DNA of 39,698 nucleotides from NCBI GenBank assembly GCA_944389915.1, contig CALXOC010000043.1, positions 1-39,698 on the forward strand. The letters are read 5' to 3'. The DNA is from an uncultured Opitutales bacterium (GTDB lineage: Bacteria > Verrucomicrobiota > Verrucomicrobiia > Opitutales > Intestinicryptomonadaceae). Under the pieces are notes generated by a model. That model worked only from the letters and a program-made list of their open reading frames with translations. It was not told the origin of the DNA and searched no databases. Positions 26,249-34,960 of this stretch are shown in pieces. The translations under genes were made by a program, and so were the position numbers. Position 1 is the stretch's first letter. Every line of letters begins with the position of its first letter.

Positions 26249-27199
26249 CTAATCTACGTCAACAGAACGGTATGCGGCCAAAAGCTTGGCATCGCCCGCC
26301 TTTGTGGTATCGCTCTGCCCGTGTTCCATTCCTATTACGCCTTTATAGCCCTTGTCCCATAAATGCTTAAATACGTTTTTATAGTTTATTTCGCCCGTGG
26401 TTGGCTCTTTTCTTCCGGGAACATCGCCCACTTGAATATACGCGATTTCGCTCCAAGCAGTATCTATATTTTCTATCAAATTTCCCTCTGTTACCTGCTG
26501 GTGATATAGGTCGTCAAGTATTTTGCAACTCGGACTATTTACAGCCTTACATATAGCATAGGCCTGCGGTATGCGCTTTAGGTAGAGGCCGGGGTGGTTT
26601 TTTATATTTAGAGGCTCAAGCACCATTATCAATCCGGCCTTCTCAAGAAATTCCGCATAATACTTCAGATTGTCAACAACATTAGCGAACTGGTATTCCG
26701 GCTCCAATCTTGGATCTTCAAGCCCGGGAACAACTGTGCACCATTTTGCGTTGACGCGCTTTGCCGTTTCTATAGCCGATTCGGCCTCCTTTTTTATGCG
26801 CTCGCGCACGGCTGCCTTGTCCGTTGAGCGCTTGGACATATCGAGGCGGTTGCCGGAAAACGCAGCAGATTTCCACTCCGTCCAAGAGCAGAATACGCCC
26901 ATTTCCATGCCGAGCTTTTCCATTGTTTTAGCAATGGCGTTCTGCTCTTCTATGGGGCGCTTTTGCATGCCGTTGTCCTCCAAACCGCGAAAACCGCAAT
27001 CGTAGAAAAACTTCAGCTTATCCACAAGCGACATTCCCTTGGTGCTTGCCTTAAGATGCCCAAAATTCGGATAAAATTTACATTTATACGCTTCGGTTGA
27101 TTTGGCGATGTCGGAGACATCTGCCGCCATTATGTTTTTCGCCGAAAAAGCCGTAACGGTTGCGGCCACCGCCGTTTTTGCAAAATTTCTTCTGTCCAT
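26249..27199 (-). CDS. Exported sugar isomerase/epimerase-family TIM barrel (hydroxypyruvate isomerase-like)
   Basis: This 316-residue protein starts at 27199 with a twin-arginine-type signal (MDRRNFAKT then a hydrophobic stretch to about 26). A longer frame upstream lacks sense, and AAGGG precedes this ATG. The rest is an AP-endonuclease-2-type TIM barrel. Segments VLEPLN, ILDDLYHQQ, YIQVGDVPGRKEPTTGEI and IGMEHG carry the metal-binding Glu, Asp, Gln/His and Glu positions typical of hydroxypyruvate isomerase and related keto-sugar epimerases. The signal suggests that it works outside the cytoplasm, so a simple glyoxylate-pathway role is unlikely. It is divergent from a second exported TIM-barrel gene at 27308. 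Confidence 0.88.
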   Translation of the reverse strand: MDRRNFAKTAVAATVTAFSAKNIMAADVSDIAKSTEAYKCKFYPNFGHLKASTKGMSLVDKLKFFYDCGFRGLEDNGMQKRPIEEQNAIAKTMEKLGMEMGVFCSWTEWKSAAFSGNRLDMSKRSTDKAAVRERIKKEAESAIETAKRVNAKWCTVVPGLEDPRLEPEYQFANVVDNLKYYAEFLEKAGLIMVLEPLNIKNHPGLYLKRIPQAYAICKAVNSPSCKILDDLYHQQVTEGNLIENIDTAWSEIAYIQVGDVPGRKEPTTGEINYKNVFKHLWDKGYKGVIGMEHGQSDTTKAGDAKLLAAYRSVDVD

Positions 27200-27255
27200 T
27201 AATAATAACCCTTTTTTAAATTGAAACTTCATGTTAATTTCAAACCGACAAAAAG

Positions 27256-27279
27256 AAAAGCTTTTTTTCTTGCAAGAAA
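27256..27279. promoter_or_regulatory. Two adjacent palindromes in the divergent TIM-barrel promoter region
   Basis: AAAAGCTTTT (27256-27265) abuts TTTCTTGCAAGAAA (27266-27279), both perfect palindromes, in the 108-bp gap between the two divergent genes. They are candidates for a shared operator. Confidence 0.4.
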
Positions 27280-27307
27280 GAACCATTGCCAAAGAATATT
27301 TTTACTT

Positions 27308-28141
27308 ATGAAGAAATTAATAATCTTATTAACGCTGACGGGTATTCTCGCAGGATGCGCTTCCGCACCCAATTGCGAAGCCCAAAAGAAAGAACCTCGC
27401 AAAGTTGCCGTACAACTCTATTCATTGAATAGATTTACCCTTGAAGATTCAATCCAGAAGCTCAAGGACCTAAAGCTTGACGCCATAGAATGCTATCCGG
27501 GACAGCGCCTAAGCGACAAATATCCCAACGTTAAGGTCGGGCCTACGATGAATACCGAACAGCGCCGGTTTATGAAAATGCTCTTGAAAGACGCCAATCT
27601 TAAGATGGTAAGTTTCGGCGTAACCGGAGCTAAAAATGAAAAAGAAATCGACGCCATTTGCCAATTTGTAAAAGAAATGGGCGGCGAGCGCGTTCTTACT
27701 GAAGCTCCAGTATATTATCTGCCAATGTGGGAAAAGGCATGCGAAAAATACGGCCTTACAATGTGCCTGCACCACCATGCCACCAATAGCGGAGCAACAT
27801 ATTGGGATACGGATTTCTTCAAGAAACATGTAAAGGGATTTAAGCACATAAAGTACAATCCCGATCCCGGCCACTGGTCTCGTTCGGGCATAGACCCGGT
27901 AAAGAGCCTTAAGGAAGTCGACGGCTATGTAGCCTCCATACACTTCAAGGACCAAAAGGAGTTTAACAATATACAAAACCAGCCGACTCCATTCGGGAAA
28001 GGGGTTCTCGACGTTAAAGGAATGCTTGCCGAACTGGACAGACAGGGCTTTAACGGCTATTACGTCATAGAGTACGAAGCCGACTGGCTGAACAATATTC
28101 CCGCAATCAAGGAATGCGTTGAATATTTGCGCAACAACTAA
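27308..28141 (+). CDS. Lipoprotein sugar phosphate isomerase/epimerase-family TIM barrel
   Basis: This 277-residue protein starts at 27308 with a lipoprotein signal (MKKLIILLTL..., lipobox LAGC with C17 as the lipidated residue). The mature part is an AP-endonuclease-2/xylose-isomerase-like TIM barrel: VAVQLYSLNRFTLEDSIQKL, LDAIECYPG, MCLHHHATN, YNPDPGHW, VASIHFKDQ and YYVIEYEADW. The Glu, His, Asp and Glu of the usual divalent-metal site are represented. Lipidation places it on a membrane facing the periplasm or the surface. Similar lipidated barrels occur beside exported Gfo/Idh oxidoreductases in keto-sugar degradation; that link is inference. A strong bidirectional terminator follows. Confidence 0.87.
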   Translation: MKKLIILLTLTGILAGCASAPNCEAQKKEPRKVAVQLYSLNRFTLEDSIQKLKDLKLDAIECYPGQRLSDKYPNVKVGPTMNTEQRRFMKMLLKDANLKMVSFGVTGAKNEKEIDAICQFVKEMGGERVLTEAPVYYLPMWEKACEKYGLTMCLHHHATNSGATYWDTDFFKKHVKGFKHIKYNPDPGHWSRSGIDPVKSLKEVDGYVASIHFKDQKEFNNIQNQPTPFGKGVLDVKGMLAELDRQGFNGYYVIEYEADWLNNIPAIKECVEYLRNN

Positions 28142-28153
28142 TTAAGCGAATAA

Positions 28154-28193
28154 AAAAAAGCCTTCCCGACCATCAAAGCGGGAAGGCTTTTTT
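28154..28193. terminator. Bidirectional intrinsic terminator
   Basis: A 15-bp perfect stem (28154-28168 with 28179-28193; core GCCTTCCCG / CGGGAAGGC) is flanked by A-run and T-run on each side. It serves both the plus-strand lipoprotein gene and the convergent minus-strand rubrerythrin gene. Confidence 0.92.
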
Positions 28194-28228
28194 ATTTTTA
28201 CAGCTTTTGAAAAGCCATGTGCCTCACA

Positions 28229-28801
28229 TTAATAATTCTCAGCCAAAAGCTCAAAATACGCTTTCGGATGCGCGCACGCCGGACATTTCTCAGGAGCTTC
28301 TTTCCCCGTAAATACAAATCCGCAATTTCTGCATTTCCACTGGACGCTTTCGCCGCGCGCAAATACCTTTCCGTCTTTTATATTCTGAAGCAATTTAAGA
28401 TATCGCTCTTCGTGGTGGCGTTCAACTTCGGCTACTTTTTCAAAAACCACCGCTATCTCGGCAAAGCCCTCCTCTTTGGCTTCGGAGGCAAAACGCATGT
28501 ATAAATCGGACCATTCCTCGTGCTCTCCCTGCGCCGCGGCCTCAAGGTTAGTGGCGGTATCGCCAAAAACCGACGGGAACTCCCCGGAAATTTCAACGGG
28601 ATTTCCCTCTAAAAATTTAAAGAAACGCTTTGCATGCTCCTTTTCATTGTCCGCAGTTTCCGCAAATATGGCCGATATTTGCTCGTAGCCCTCCTTTTTT
28701 GCCACGCTTGCATAAAATGTATATCTGTTTCTTGCCTGCGATTCTCCGGCGAAAGAGCTCATGAGATTGCGTTCAGTTTTAGTTCCTTTTAATGATTTCA
28801 T
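28229..28801 (-). CDS. rbr: Rubrerythrin
   Basis: This 190-residue non-haem iron protein reduces hydrogen peroxide in anaerobes and microaerophiles. The N-terminal four-helix ferritin-like domain supplies diiron ligands E20, E53 and H56 (ExxH), E94, and E127 with H130 (ExxH). The C-terminal rubredoxin knuckle has C157-x-x-C160 and C173-x-x-C176. AAGGA lies ahead of the ATG. It indicates an anaerobic or oxygen-sensitive lifestyle. A GAACG/CGTTC inverted repeat sits about 50 bases upstream. Confidence 0.96.
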   Translation of the reverse strand: MKSLKGTKTERNLMSSFAGESQARNRYTFYASVAKKEGYEQISAIFAETADNEKEHAKRFFKFLEGNPVEISGEFPSVFGDTATNLEAAAQGEHEEWSDLYMRFASEAKEEGFAEIAVVFEKVAEVERHHEERYLKLLQNIKDGKVFARGESVQWKCRNCGFVFTGKEAPEKCPACAHPKAYFELLAENY

Positions 28802-28847
28802 ACTTTTCCTTTTTTTTAATGGCTAAAGCGCATTCGTTTTGTCTATT

Positions 28848-28862
28848 GAACGATTTGCGTTC
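28848..28862. promoter_or_regulatory. Inverted repeat upstream of rubrerythrin
   Basis: GAACG and CGTTC arms are separated by ATTTG, 47 bases ahead of the rubrerythrin start. It could be an operator for a peroxide- or redox-responsive regulator; the type cannot be told. Confidence 0.25.
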
Positions 28863-28932
28863 TTATTTATCGAATTTTTTTTTAAAAATTACAATCAATT
28901 ATGGCTTAAACCTCAAATTCTTCCGTATATGA

Positions 28933-28962
28933 TTGACTGTTAAAATAAAGGGCGTCTATTTT
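28933..28962 (+). promoter_or_regulatory. Possible promoter for the ZIP transporter gene
   Basis: TTGACT (28933-28938) and TATTTT (28957-28962) are 18 bp apart, giving a predicted leader of about 38 bases before the ATG at 29007. Confidence 0.4.
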
Positions 28963-29006
28963 TATTGATAATGTTTTTTCCCTAATACCCGATATATAAA
29001 GCCTAT

Positions 29007-29843
29007 ATGGACAATACCGCAATAAACGCTTTTATAATAACATTTTTTGCAGGAGCGGCGACCTCCATAGGAGCCGGAATATCTTTTTTTGCCCGAAGAA
29101 ACGATTTTAAAGTTTTCGCCCTTGGATTGAGCTTTTCGGCAGGAGTAATGCTGTTCGTGTCTTTTATGGACATTATGCCGCTCTCTATAGAGCACATGCA
29201 AAACGGCAACCATGCCTTTGAAGGACTCGGCGTCAGGCTCGGTTATATAGCGGCAATAGCCATGTTTTTTATCGGCATGGTCGCGGCGGCTCTCATAGAC
29301 TACTTTGTGCCGGAACACCCACACAACGAAATGGCTCCCGCGCGCTCCGAAAAGCACGCCGATTTGCAAAGCTCCCCAAGGGGCGCTTCTTCCAAAGCCC
29401 AACACACAGCTATGCTTACGGCAATAGCTCTTGCAGTCCACAATTTTCCGGAAGGGCTATCGGTCTTTGTAAGCAGCCTCGAAGACACGGGTGCCGGCAT
29501 CGCCGTAGGATTTGCGATACTGTTGCACAATATTCCGGAGGGAGTATCCGTAGCACTGCCGATTTATAACGCGGGGGGAAGCAAATCACGGGCATTCTGG
29601 ACGGCTACAATGTCCGGAATGGCCGAACCGCTCGGCGCCGCATGCGCCTATTTGCTGCTCATGCCATTTTTAACTCCCGTCACCATAGGGGCTCTGCTTT
29701 CGCTCACTGCGGGAATTATGGTTTACATATCGCTCGACGAACTTCTGCCTATGGCCAGGGAATACGGCGAAGCGCACCACGGAATTATAGGCGCGGCTCT
29801 CGGAATGGCGGTAATGGCAATCAGCTCCGTTTTCTTTATGTAG
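29007..29843 (+). CDS. zupT: ZIP-family divalent metal transporter (ZupT-like)
   Basis: This 278-residue inner-membrane protein takes up zinc and probably iron or other divalent metals. Eight hydrophobic segments are consistent with the ZIP fold. The two metal-site motifs are intact: HNFPEGL (145-151) and HNIPEGV (174-180). A cytoplasmic-type loop at about 101-132 is His- and charge-rich (PEHPHNEM, EKHADL), as is usual before helix IV. It is divergent from rubrerythrin. No Shine-Dalgarno is visible ahead of the ATG. Confidence 0.94.
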   Translation: MDNTAINAFIITFFAGAATSIGAGISFFARRNDFKVFALGLSFSAGVMLFVSFMDIMPLSIEHMQNGNHAFEGLGVRLGYIAAIAMFFIGMVAAALIDYFVPEHPHNEMAPARSEKHADLQSSPRGASSKAQHTAMLTAIALAVHNFPEGLSVFVSSLEDTGAGIAVGFAILLHNIPEGVSVALPIYNAGGSKSRAFWTATMSGMAEPLGAACAYLLLMPFLTPVTIGALLSLTAGIMVYISLDELLPMAREYGEAHHGIIGAALGMAVMAISSVFFM

Positions 29844-29928
29844 CGGCAACGCAAATTCCGCATTTCATCGGGTATTGCCGCGAAAAAATTTTGCATTTTT
29901 TACCGGAGCCGCCAAATTCAAAGATTTT

Positions 29929-31773
29929 ATGAATGTAGTTACGCTTCGGAATGTATCATTGCGCTATGGCGCGCGCATATTGCTCGACTGCGCCGATTTT
30001 GGTGTGCGCGAGGGAGATAAGCTCGCCTTGATTGGGCGCAACGGCTGCGGCAAAACAACCCTTCTTAAGATAATAGCCGGATTAACGGAAGCGGACTCCG
30101 GCATCGTGGAGCGCGTCAATGCGTTAAAGTCGGCATACCTGCCGCAAGAAGTTCCCTCGGATTTATCGGGAAAAGCCTACGATATTGTTGCCGCCGGCTT
30201 TGGGCGCGAAGGCGAGATTGCTGCCATGGTGAAAGGTAACGCAGCATCGGCGCACCACGGAATCGACGAAGCGGGCCTCTGGAAGACCGACGCAAAGATT
30301 TGCGAATTGTTAAGCCGCTTGGAGCTCGACCCAAATTTGGACAGCGCAAAAGCATCTGCGGGATTAAAGCGCAGAATGCTGCTCGGAAGAGGATTGGCGG
30401 CGGATCCCGACCTGCTCTTGCTCGACGAGCCGACCAACCATCTGGACATAGACTCCGTGCTGTGGCTTGAAAAATTTTTAAAAGGATACGCAAAGACAAT
30501 CGTCTTTGTCTCCCACGACCGCTCGCTATTGAGAAATATTGCCAACAGGGTCGTCGAATCCGACAGGGGCAAGCTGATATCCTTCGATTGCGGATTCGAC
30601 GAATTTATGCGCAGGCGCGACGAACTTCTCGAAGCGCGCGAACGCGCGGAATGCGAGTTCGACAAGAAGCTGAAGCGCGAAGAGGCCTGGCTGAGGCGCG
30701 GAGTAAAAGCGAGGCGAACCCGCAACGAGGGGCGGGTTCGGGAATTGGAAAGGCTTAGGAAAATACGTTCGGAGAGAATCTCACAACCCGCAGACATGTC
30801 ATTAAAGCTTCAAAATGCCGATATTTCTGGGCAGAAGGTTTTGGAGGCAAAAAATATAGAACTAAGTTTTGGCGGCAGGAAGATAATAGACAACTTTTGC
30901 GCAACAATCTGGAGGGGAGACAAGATAGGGATAATAGGCAAAAACGGGGCCGGCAAGACCACCCTTTTAAAAATCTTGCTGGGAGAGTTGTCTCCCGACA
31001 GGGGAAGTGTCATAAGAGGCACAAACATTAGCGTTGCATATTTCGACCAACTCAGAGCGGAACTTGATCCGAAAATGCGCCCATTCGACTTTGTGGGAGG
31101 CGGCGGAGACTTTGTTACAGTAAACGGGGAAAAAAGAAACGTCATGGGCTATCTGCAAAGTTTCCTCTTTGAGCCCGCGCAAATACTTGGGGAAATAGGC
31201 ATGCTTTCGGGCGGCGAAAAGAACCGGCTGATGCTGGCAAAACTTCTCGCAAAACCCGCAAACGTAATAGTGCTCGACGAACCAACCAACGACCTCGACA
31301 TGCAAACAATGGAGCTTCTCGAATCCATGCTTGTGGAGTTCCGGGGAACGCTCCTGCTTGTATCGCACGACCGCACATTTATGGACAATGTTGTGAACGG
31401 GGCATTCTGTTTTTGCGATGGAGGAAAAATTGTAGAGACGGCCGGCGCATACGAAGAATGGCTGAAGTTGAAGCAGCGCCAGACAAAGGCCGAGAAAACC
31501 ATTCCGGCAAGGGAGAAAAACGCCCCCTCCCCTGCCCGGAGGTACAAGCTCAGCAACAAAGAGCGCGCCGAGCTGGAATCTATCCCGCAAAAGATAGACG
31601 AACTTGTGGCCGAACAAAAACGATTGTCGGAAATGTTATCGGATACGGAATTTCTCATAAAGCAAAGCCGCGAAATCGAGAAAGTTAACGCCCGCATGCA
31701 AGAAATAGAGCGCATGTGCGACGAAATGCTTGAGCGCTATACGGAGCTGGAAGAGCGGCAAAAGAAACTTTAA
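29929..31773 (+). CDS. ABC-F family ATPase, Uup-like
   Basis: This 614-residue soluble protein has two ABC ATPase domains and no membrane segments, so it belongs to the ABC-F group that acts on ribosomes or nucleic acid rather than in transport. Walker A motifs are GRNGCGKTT (36-44) and GKNGAGKTT (337-345). Walker B segments LLLLDEPTNHLD and VIVLDEPTNDLD are intact. The first signature is degenerate (ASAGLKRR) and the second is LSGGEKNR. A charged inter-domain linker (about 230-285) and a C-terminal coiled-coil from about 540, starting NKERAELESIPQKI, match Uup best. The ATG at 29929 is preferred over an upstream frame extension because MNVVTLRNVSLRYG begins the first ABC domain. Confidence 0.92.
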   Translation: MNVVTLRNVSLRYGARILLDCADFGVREGDKLALIGRNGCGKTTLLKIIAGLTEADSGIVERVNALKSAYLPQEVPSDLSGKAYDIVAAGFGREGEIAAMVKGNAASAHHGIDEAGLWKTDAKICELLSRLELDPNLDSAKASAGLKRRMLLGRGLAADPDLLLLDEPTNHLDIDSVLWLEKFLKGYAKTIVFVSHDRSLLRNIANRVVESDRGKLISFDCGFDEFMRRRDELLEARERAECEFDKKLKREEAWLRRGVKARRTRNEGRVRELERLRKIRSERISQPADMSLKLQNADISGQKVLEAKNIELSFGGRKIIDNFCATIWRGDKIGIIGKNGAGKTTLLKILLGELSPDRGSVIRGTNISVAYFDQLRAELDPKMRPFDFVGGGGDFVTVNGEKRNVMGYLQSFLFEPAQILGEIGMLSGGEKNRLMLAKLLAKPANVIVLDEPTNDLDMQTMELLESMLVEFRGTLLLVSHDRTFMDNVVNGAFCFCDGGKIVETAGAYEEWLKLKQRQTKAEKTIPAREKNAPSPARRYKLSNKERAELESIPQKIDELVAEQKRLSEMLSDTEFLIKQSREIEKVNARMQEIERMCDEMLERYTELEERQKKL

Positions 31774-31943
31774 GCCGCTTTATAGAGCGCAATAACTGCA
31801 GCCGCCGGTCGGGCTGGTTTGAACGCGCTTTCCCCAAGGATTTCAGCAGTATCCGCGCACGCGCACCAGCGCCGCCCCCCGCGCTAAAAATACGCAAGAG
31901 CAAATCAAGCCCCGCACGAGAAATCCCGGTGGTATTGAAAAAA

Positions 31944-33152
31944 CTACAGCGGAAGATTATACGAATTTTCAGGATCCAATTCCAAAACCTTCCATGGCAA
32001 GCCGTAGCGCGCAACGGCCTCGAGAAATGGATCGGGATCAAGCTCCTCCATATTCCATACTCCGGGCGCCCCCCATATTTTTTGAGCAACCATTCTGGCC
32101 GCGCAAGCCGCGGGAACCCCTGTGGTGTAGGATATTGCCTGGCTCCCGACTTCCGCGTAGCAGTCTTCGTGGACGCAAACGTTGTAAATATAGTACTTTT
32201 TGCGCTTGCCGCCCTTTATTCCGTCAAAAATGCAGCCTATATTGGTCTTGCCTTTGGTTAAGGGGCCCAAGCTTCCGGGATCTGGAAGAACGGCTTTAAG
32301 GAACTCCAATGGCTCTATCTCTACACCCTTTATTTTTACGGGTTTTATGGAAGTCATGCCCACATTTTGCAGCACCCTAAGATGCGTCAGATATTTATCG
32401 CTGAATGTCATCCAAAAGCGTATCCGCTTAAGCCCTTTCAAATTCCGGCAGAGAGACTCCAATTCCTCGTGATACAACAAGTATGAAGGCTTCACGCCCA
32501 CTTCAGGATAGTCGAAATCGCAACGCATTGACAGCGGCTCCGTCTCAATCCACTTTCCCGACTCCCAATACCTGCCATTTGCGGTAATTTCGCGTATGTT
32601 TATTTCGGGATTAAAATTTGTGGCGAAAGGCAGGCCGTGGTCTCCGGCGTTGCAGTCCAGTATGTCCACATAGTTTATTTCGTCAAAGAGATGCTTTTGG
32701 GCGTACGCGCAATACATGTTTGTAACCCCCGGATCAAATCCCGCACCCAATACGGCGGTCAATCCGGCCTTCTCGAAGCGCTCGCGGTAGGCCCATTGCC
32801 ACTTATATTCAAATTTCGGCACGTCCGGAGGCTCGTAATTTGCGGTGTCTATATACGGAATTCCCGCTTTTAGGCAGGCGTCCATAAGGGACAAATCCTG
32901 ATATGGCAAGGCCACATTTACGAGCAAATCCGCCCCGATTCTCGAGGCGAATTCCGCCGTCTCCGACGCGTTGTCGGCGTCTATCTGGGCCGTTCTTACG
33001 CGCCCTCCTGGAATTGACGACGCGATAGCGTCGCACTTGGATTTTGTGCGCGATGCCAAGTAAACCTCGTCGAACGCGTCGGACATCTGCGCGCATTTGT
33101 GTGTCACTACGCGGCCTACGCCGCCAGCCCCTATTATCAATACTTTTGCCAT
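31944..33152 (-). CDS. Carboxynorspermidine (carboxyspermidine) dehydrogenase, saccharopine-dehydrogenase family
   Basis: This 402-residue NADPH-dependent enzyme would condense a diamine (putrescine or diaminopropane) with aspartate semialdehyde to give carboxyspermidine or carboxynorspermidine. The Rossmann loop GAGGVG (8-13) starts the protein. Family segments include NVALPYQDLSLMDACL, YIDTANYE, GAGFDPGVTNMYCAYA and LDCNAGDHGLPFATNFNPEINIREI. The call over a lysine-pathway saccharopine dehydrogenase rests on the nearby decarboxylase NspC at 33786, which uses its product. Together they form the alternative spermidine pathway common in gut and marine bacteria. It is divergent from the gamma-carbonic-anhydrase-like gene. 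Confidence 0.9.
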   Translation of the reverse strand: MAKVLIIGAGGVGRVVTHKCAQMSDAFDEVYLASRTKSKCDAIASSIPGGRVRTAQIDADNASETAEFASRIGADLLVNVALPYQDLSLMDACLKAGIPYIDTANYEPPDVPKFEYKWQWAYRERFEKAGLTAVLGAGFDPGVTNMYCAYAQKHLFDEINYVDILDCNAGDHGLPFATNFNPEINIREITANGRYWESGKWIETEPLSMRCDFDYPEVGVKPSYLLYHEELESLCRNLKGLKRIRFWMTFSDKYLTHLRVLQNVGMTSIKPVKIKGVEIEPLEFLKAVLPDPGSLGPLTKGKTNIGCIFDGIKGGKRKKYYIYNVCVHEDCYAEVGSQAISYTTGVPAACAARMVAQKIWGAPGVWNMEELDPDPFLEAVARYGLPWKVLELDPENSYNLPL

Positions 33153-33183
33153 TTCCTACTTGATGATTATTTTATTGCATGTA

Positions 33184-33198
33184 AATTTCGTTGAAATT
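33184..33198. promoter_or_regulatory. Inverted repeat between polyamine genes
   Basis: AATTTC and GAAATT arms flank GTT in the 88-bp gap between the divergent dehydrogenase gene and the carbonic-anhydrase-like/nspC run. It is a possible shared operator. Confidence 0.3.
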
Positions 33199-33240
33199 CA
33201 AATTAGTTCAAGCAAGATTTCGAGTTCTAACAAAAAAATT

Positions 33241-33777
33241 ATGACACTGGAAGAGAGACTGGAAAAATACCTCGCAAAAGAGCCTTCGATTGACGATAGC
33301 GCGTATGTGAGCAAACACGCCGTTCTAATAGGCGATGTAACCATAGCCAAAGACGCAAGCGTATGGCCGGGTTGCGTATTGCGAGCCGACATAAACTCCA
33401 TAGAATTGGGCGAAGGCTCCAACCTTCAGGACGGCACAATGGTGCATCTGGCCGACGACGCCGGAGTAAAGGTAGGAAAATACACTACGGTGGGCCACGG
33501 AGCAATATTGCACGCCTGCGAAATCGGAGACGAATGTTTGATAGGCATGGGCGCTATAATACTCGACCATGCTGTGATAGGAAAAAACTCAATAGTAGGC
33601 GCCCACGCCCTGGTGACTAAAGGGACAATAGTTCCCGAAAGCTCGCTTGTTTTGGGCTCTCCGGCAAAAGTTGTCAAGCAGTTGGACCAGAATACAAGGG
33701 AGGGATTGGCGTATTGGTCTAAAAAATACGTAAAGCTTGCGCGCGCCAACAAGGCCAAGGAAAGCCAAAATAAGTAG
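33241..33777 (+). CDS. Gamma-carbonic-anhydrase-like hexapeptide-repeat protein
   Basis: This 178-residue left-handed beta-helix protein (YrdA/PaaY type) shows repeated [LIV]-G-x-x-x-x-[IV] hexapeptide turns from about 24 to 145. Zinc-ligand histidines are at H69, H86 and H91 (VHL and VGHGAILH), so a metal site is likely. Some homologues hydrate CO2, while others have unknown thioesterase or scaffold roles. The start at 33241 begins at MTLEERLEKY; upstream in-frame sequence lies in the promoter gap and is not family-like. It is eight bases ahead of nspC, so cotranscription is likely. A link to the decarboxylase's CO2 product is possible but is inference. Confidence 0.88.
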   Translation: MTLEERLEKYLAKEPSIDDSAYVSKHAVLIGDVTIAKDASVWPGCVLRADINSIELGEGSNLQDGTMVHLADDAGVKVGKYTTVGHGAILHACEIGDECLIGMGAIILDHAVIGKNSIVGAHALVTKGTIVPESSLVLGSPAKVVKQLDQNTREGLAYWSKKYVKLARANKAKESQNK

Positions 33778-33785
33778 GAGTCAAA

Positions 33786-34958
33786 ATGCCGAATCTCCCC
33801 GAAGGGTTGAATTTAAAACGAATAGAGACTCCCGCATACATTGTGGAGTTGGACAAGCTTGAAGAAAACCTCAAAACGCTAAAGGCCCTTGAAGCCGCCT
33901 CCGGCGCAAAAGTTCTCCTGGCGCTAAAGGCTTTTTCAATGTATTCTACTTTCCCTATTGTAAAAAAATACCTTTGCGGCACCACGTCGAGCGGAGTAAA
34001 CGAGGCAATGCTGGCGCGGCAATATTTCGGCGGAGAAATACACGTTTACAACCCGGCTTTTAAAAAGGACGAAATTGAATTTCTTGCAAAGTTCGCCCAC
34101 ACCATAGTTTTTAATTCGGCGTCGCAGGTTCTAAAATACGCGCCCGCGGCGAGGAGGGCGGCCAAAAGAAGCGGCAACAAAAACCTCTGGATAGGATTGA
34201 GGGTCAACCCGGGCTATTCGGAGGTAAAGACCCCGCTATACGATCCGTGCGCGCCATGCTCCAGGTTGGGGGCGTCGGCGCAATCAATAGACGATTCCGT
34301 TGCAAGGCATTTAGATATGCTGCATTTTCACGTAATGTGCGAACAAGACAGCCGCGTACTGAAACGCGTGCTTGGGCATTTCGAAAAAAAGTTCGCCCAT
34401 CTCATAAAAAAGGTAAAAAGCCTAAACTTTGGTGGGGGGCACCACATTACGCGCGAAAATTACGACATTCCCCTCTTGGTTTCACTCGTAAAAAAATTCT
34501 ACAGGAAATATCCCAATATCAGCTCCATATATCTCGAACCCGGAGAAGCTGCCGCCCTTGACGCAGGCGTTTTTGCAGCGCGCGTCTTAGAGATAGTTGA
34601 AAATTCAAAAAAGATAGCCATACTCGATTGTTCCGCCACATGCCACATGCCCGACGTGCTTGAAATGCCATACCGCCCGCAAGTATGCGGGGCGGGAATG
34701 GAATCCGAAAAGAAGTTCGACTATATTTTGGCGGGGAGGTCGTGCCTTGCCGGAGATGTTATAGGTTGCTATTCTTTCGACAAAGAGCTAAAGCCGGGAG
34801 ATGTTTTAATATTTAAAGACATGGCTCACTACACCATGGTTAAAACCACGAGTTTCAACGGCGTAAATATTCCCGACATTGCCACTTGGAGCGCCGGGAA
34901 AAAGGAATATAAGATTGTAAAAAAATTCGGGTACGAGGATTTTAAAAGGAGACTCTAA
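33786..34958 (+). CDS. nspC: Carboxynorspermidine decarboxylase
   Basis: This 390-residue PLP enzyme of the alanine racemase-like fold III decarboxylases converts carboxynorspermidine or carboxyspermidine to norspermidine or spermidine. The PLP lysine is K48 in LALKAF. The GGGHHIT turn and LEPGEAAALDAG bind the cofactor phosphate, and DCSATCHMPDVLEMPYRP holds the cross-subunit active-site Cys region, characteristic of NspC versus lysine or DAP decarboxylase. Shine-Dalgarno AGGAG lies seven bases ahead. trmB follows after two bases. With the dehydrogenase at 31944 it completes the two-step route. Confidence 0.95.
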   Translation: MPNLPEGLNLKRIETPAYIVELDKLEENLKTLKALEAASGAKVLLALKAFSMYSTFPIVKKYLCGTTSSGVNEAMLARQYFGGEIHVYNPAFKKDEIEFLAKFAHTIVFNSASQVLKYAPAARRAAKRSGNKNLWIGLRVNPGYSEVKTPLYDPCAPCSRLGASAQSIDDSVARHLDMLHFHVMCEQDSRVLKRVLGHFEKKFAHLIKKVKSLNFGGGHHITRENYDIPLLVSLVKKFYRKYPNISSIYLEPGEAAALDAGVFAARVLEIVENSKKIAILDCSATCHMPDVLEMPYRPQVCGAGMESEKKFDYILAGRSCLAGDVIGCYSFDKELKPGDVLIFKDMAHYTMVKTTSFNGVNIPDIATWSAGKKEYKIVKKFGYEDFKRRL

Positions 34959-34960
34959 AA

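Noticed and set aside
31774-31943. Possible gene or terminator between the Uup-like and dehydrogenase genes
   Set aside because: The convergent gap holds only GC-rich sequence without a stem followed by a T-run, and its frames are shadows.
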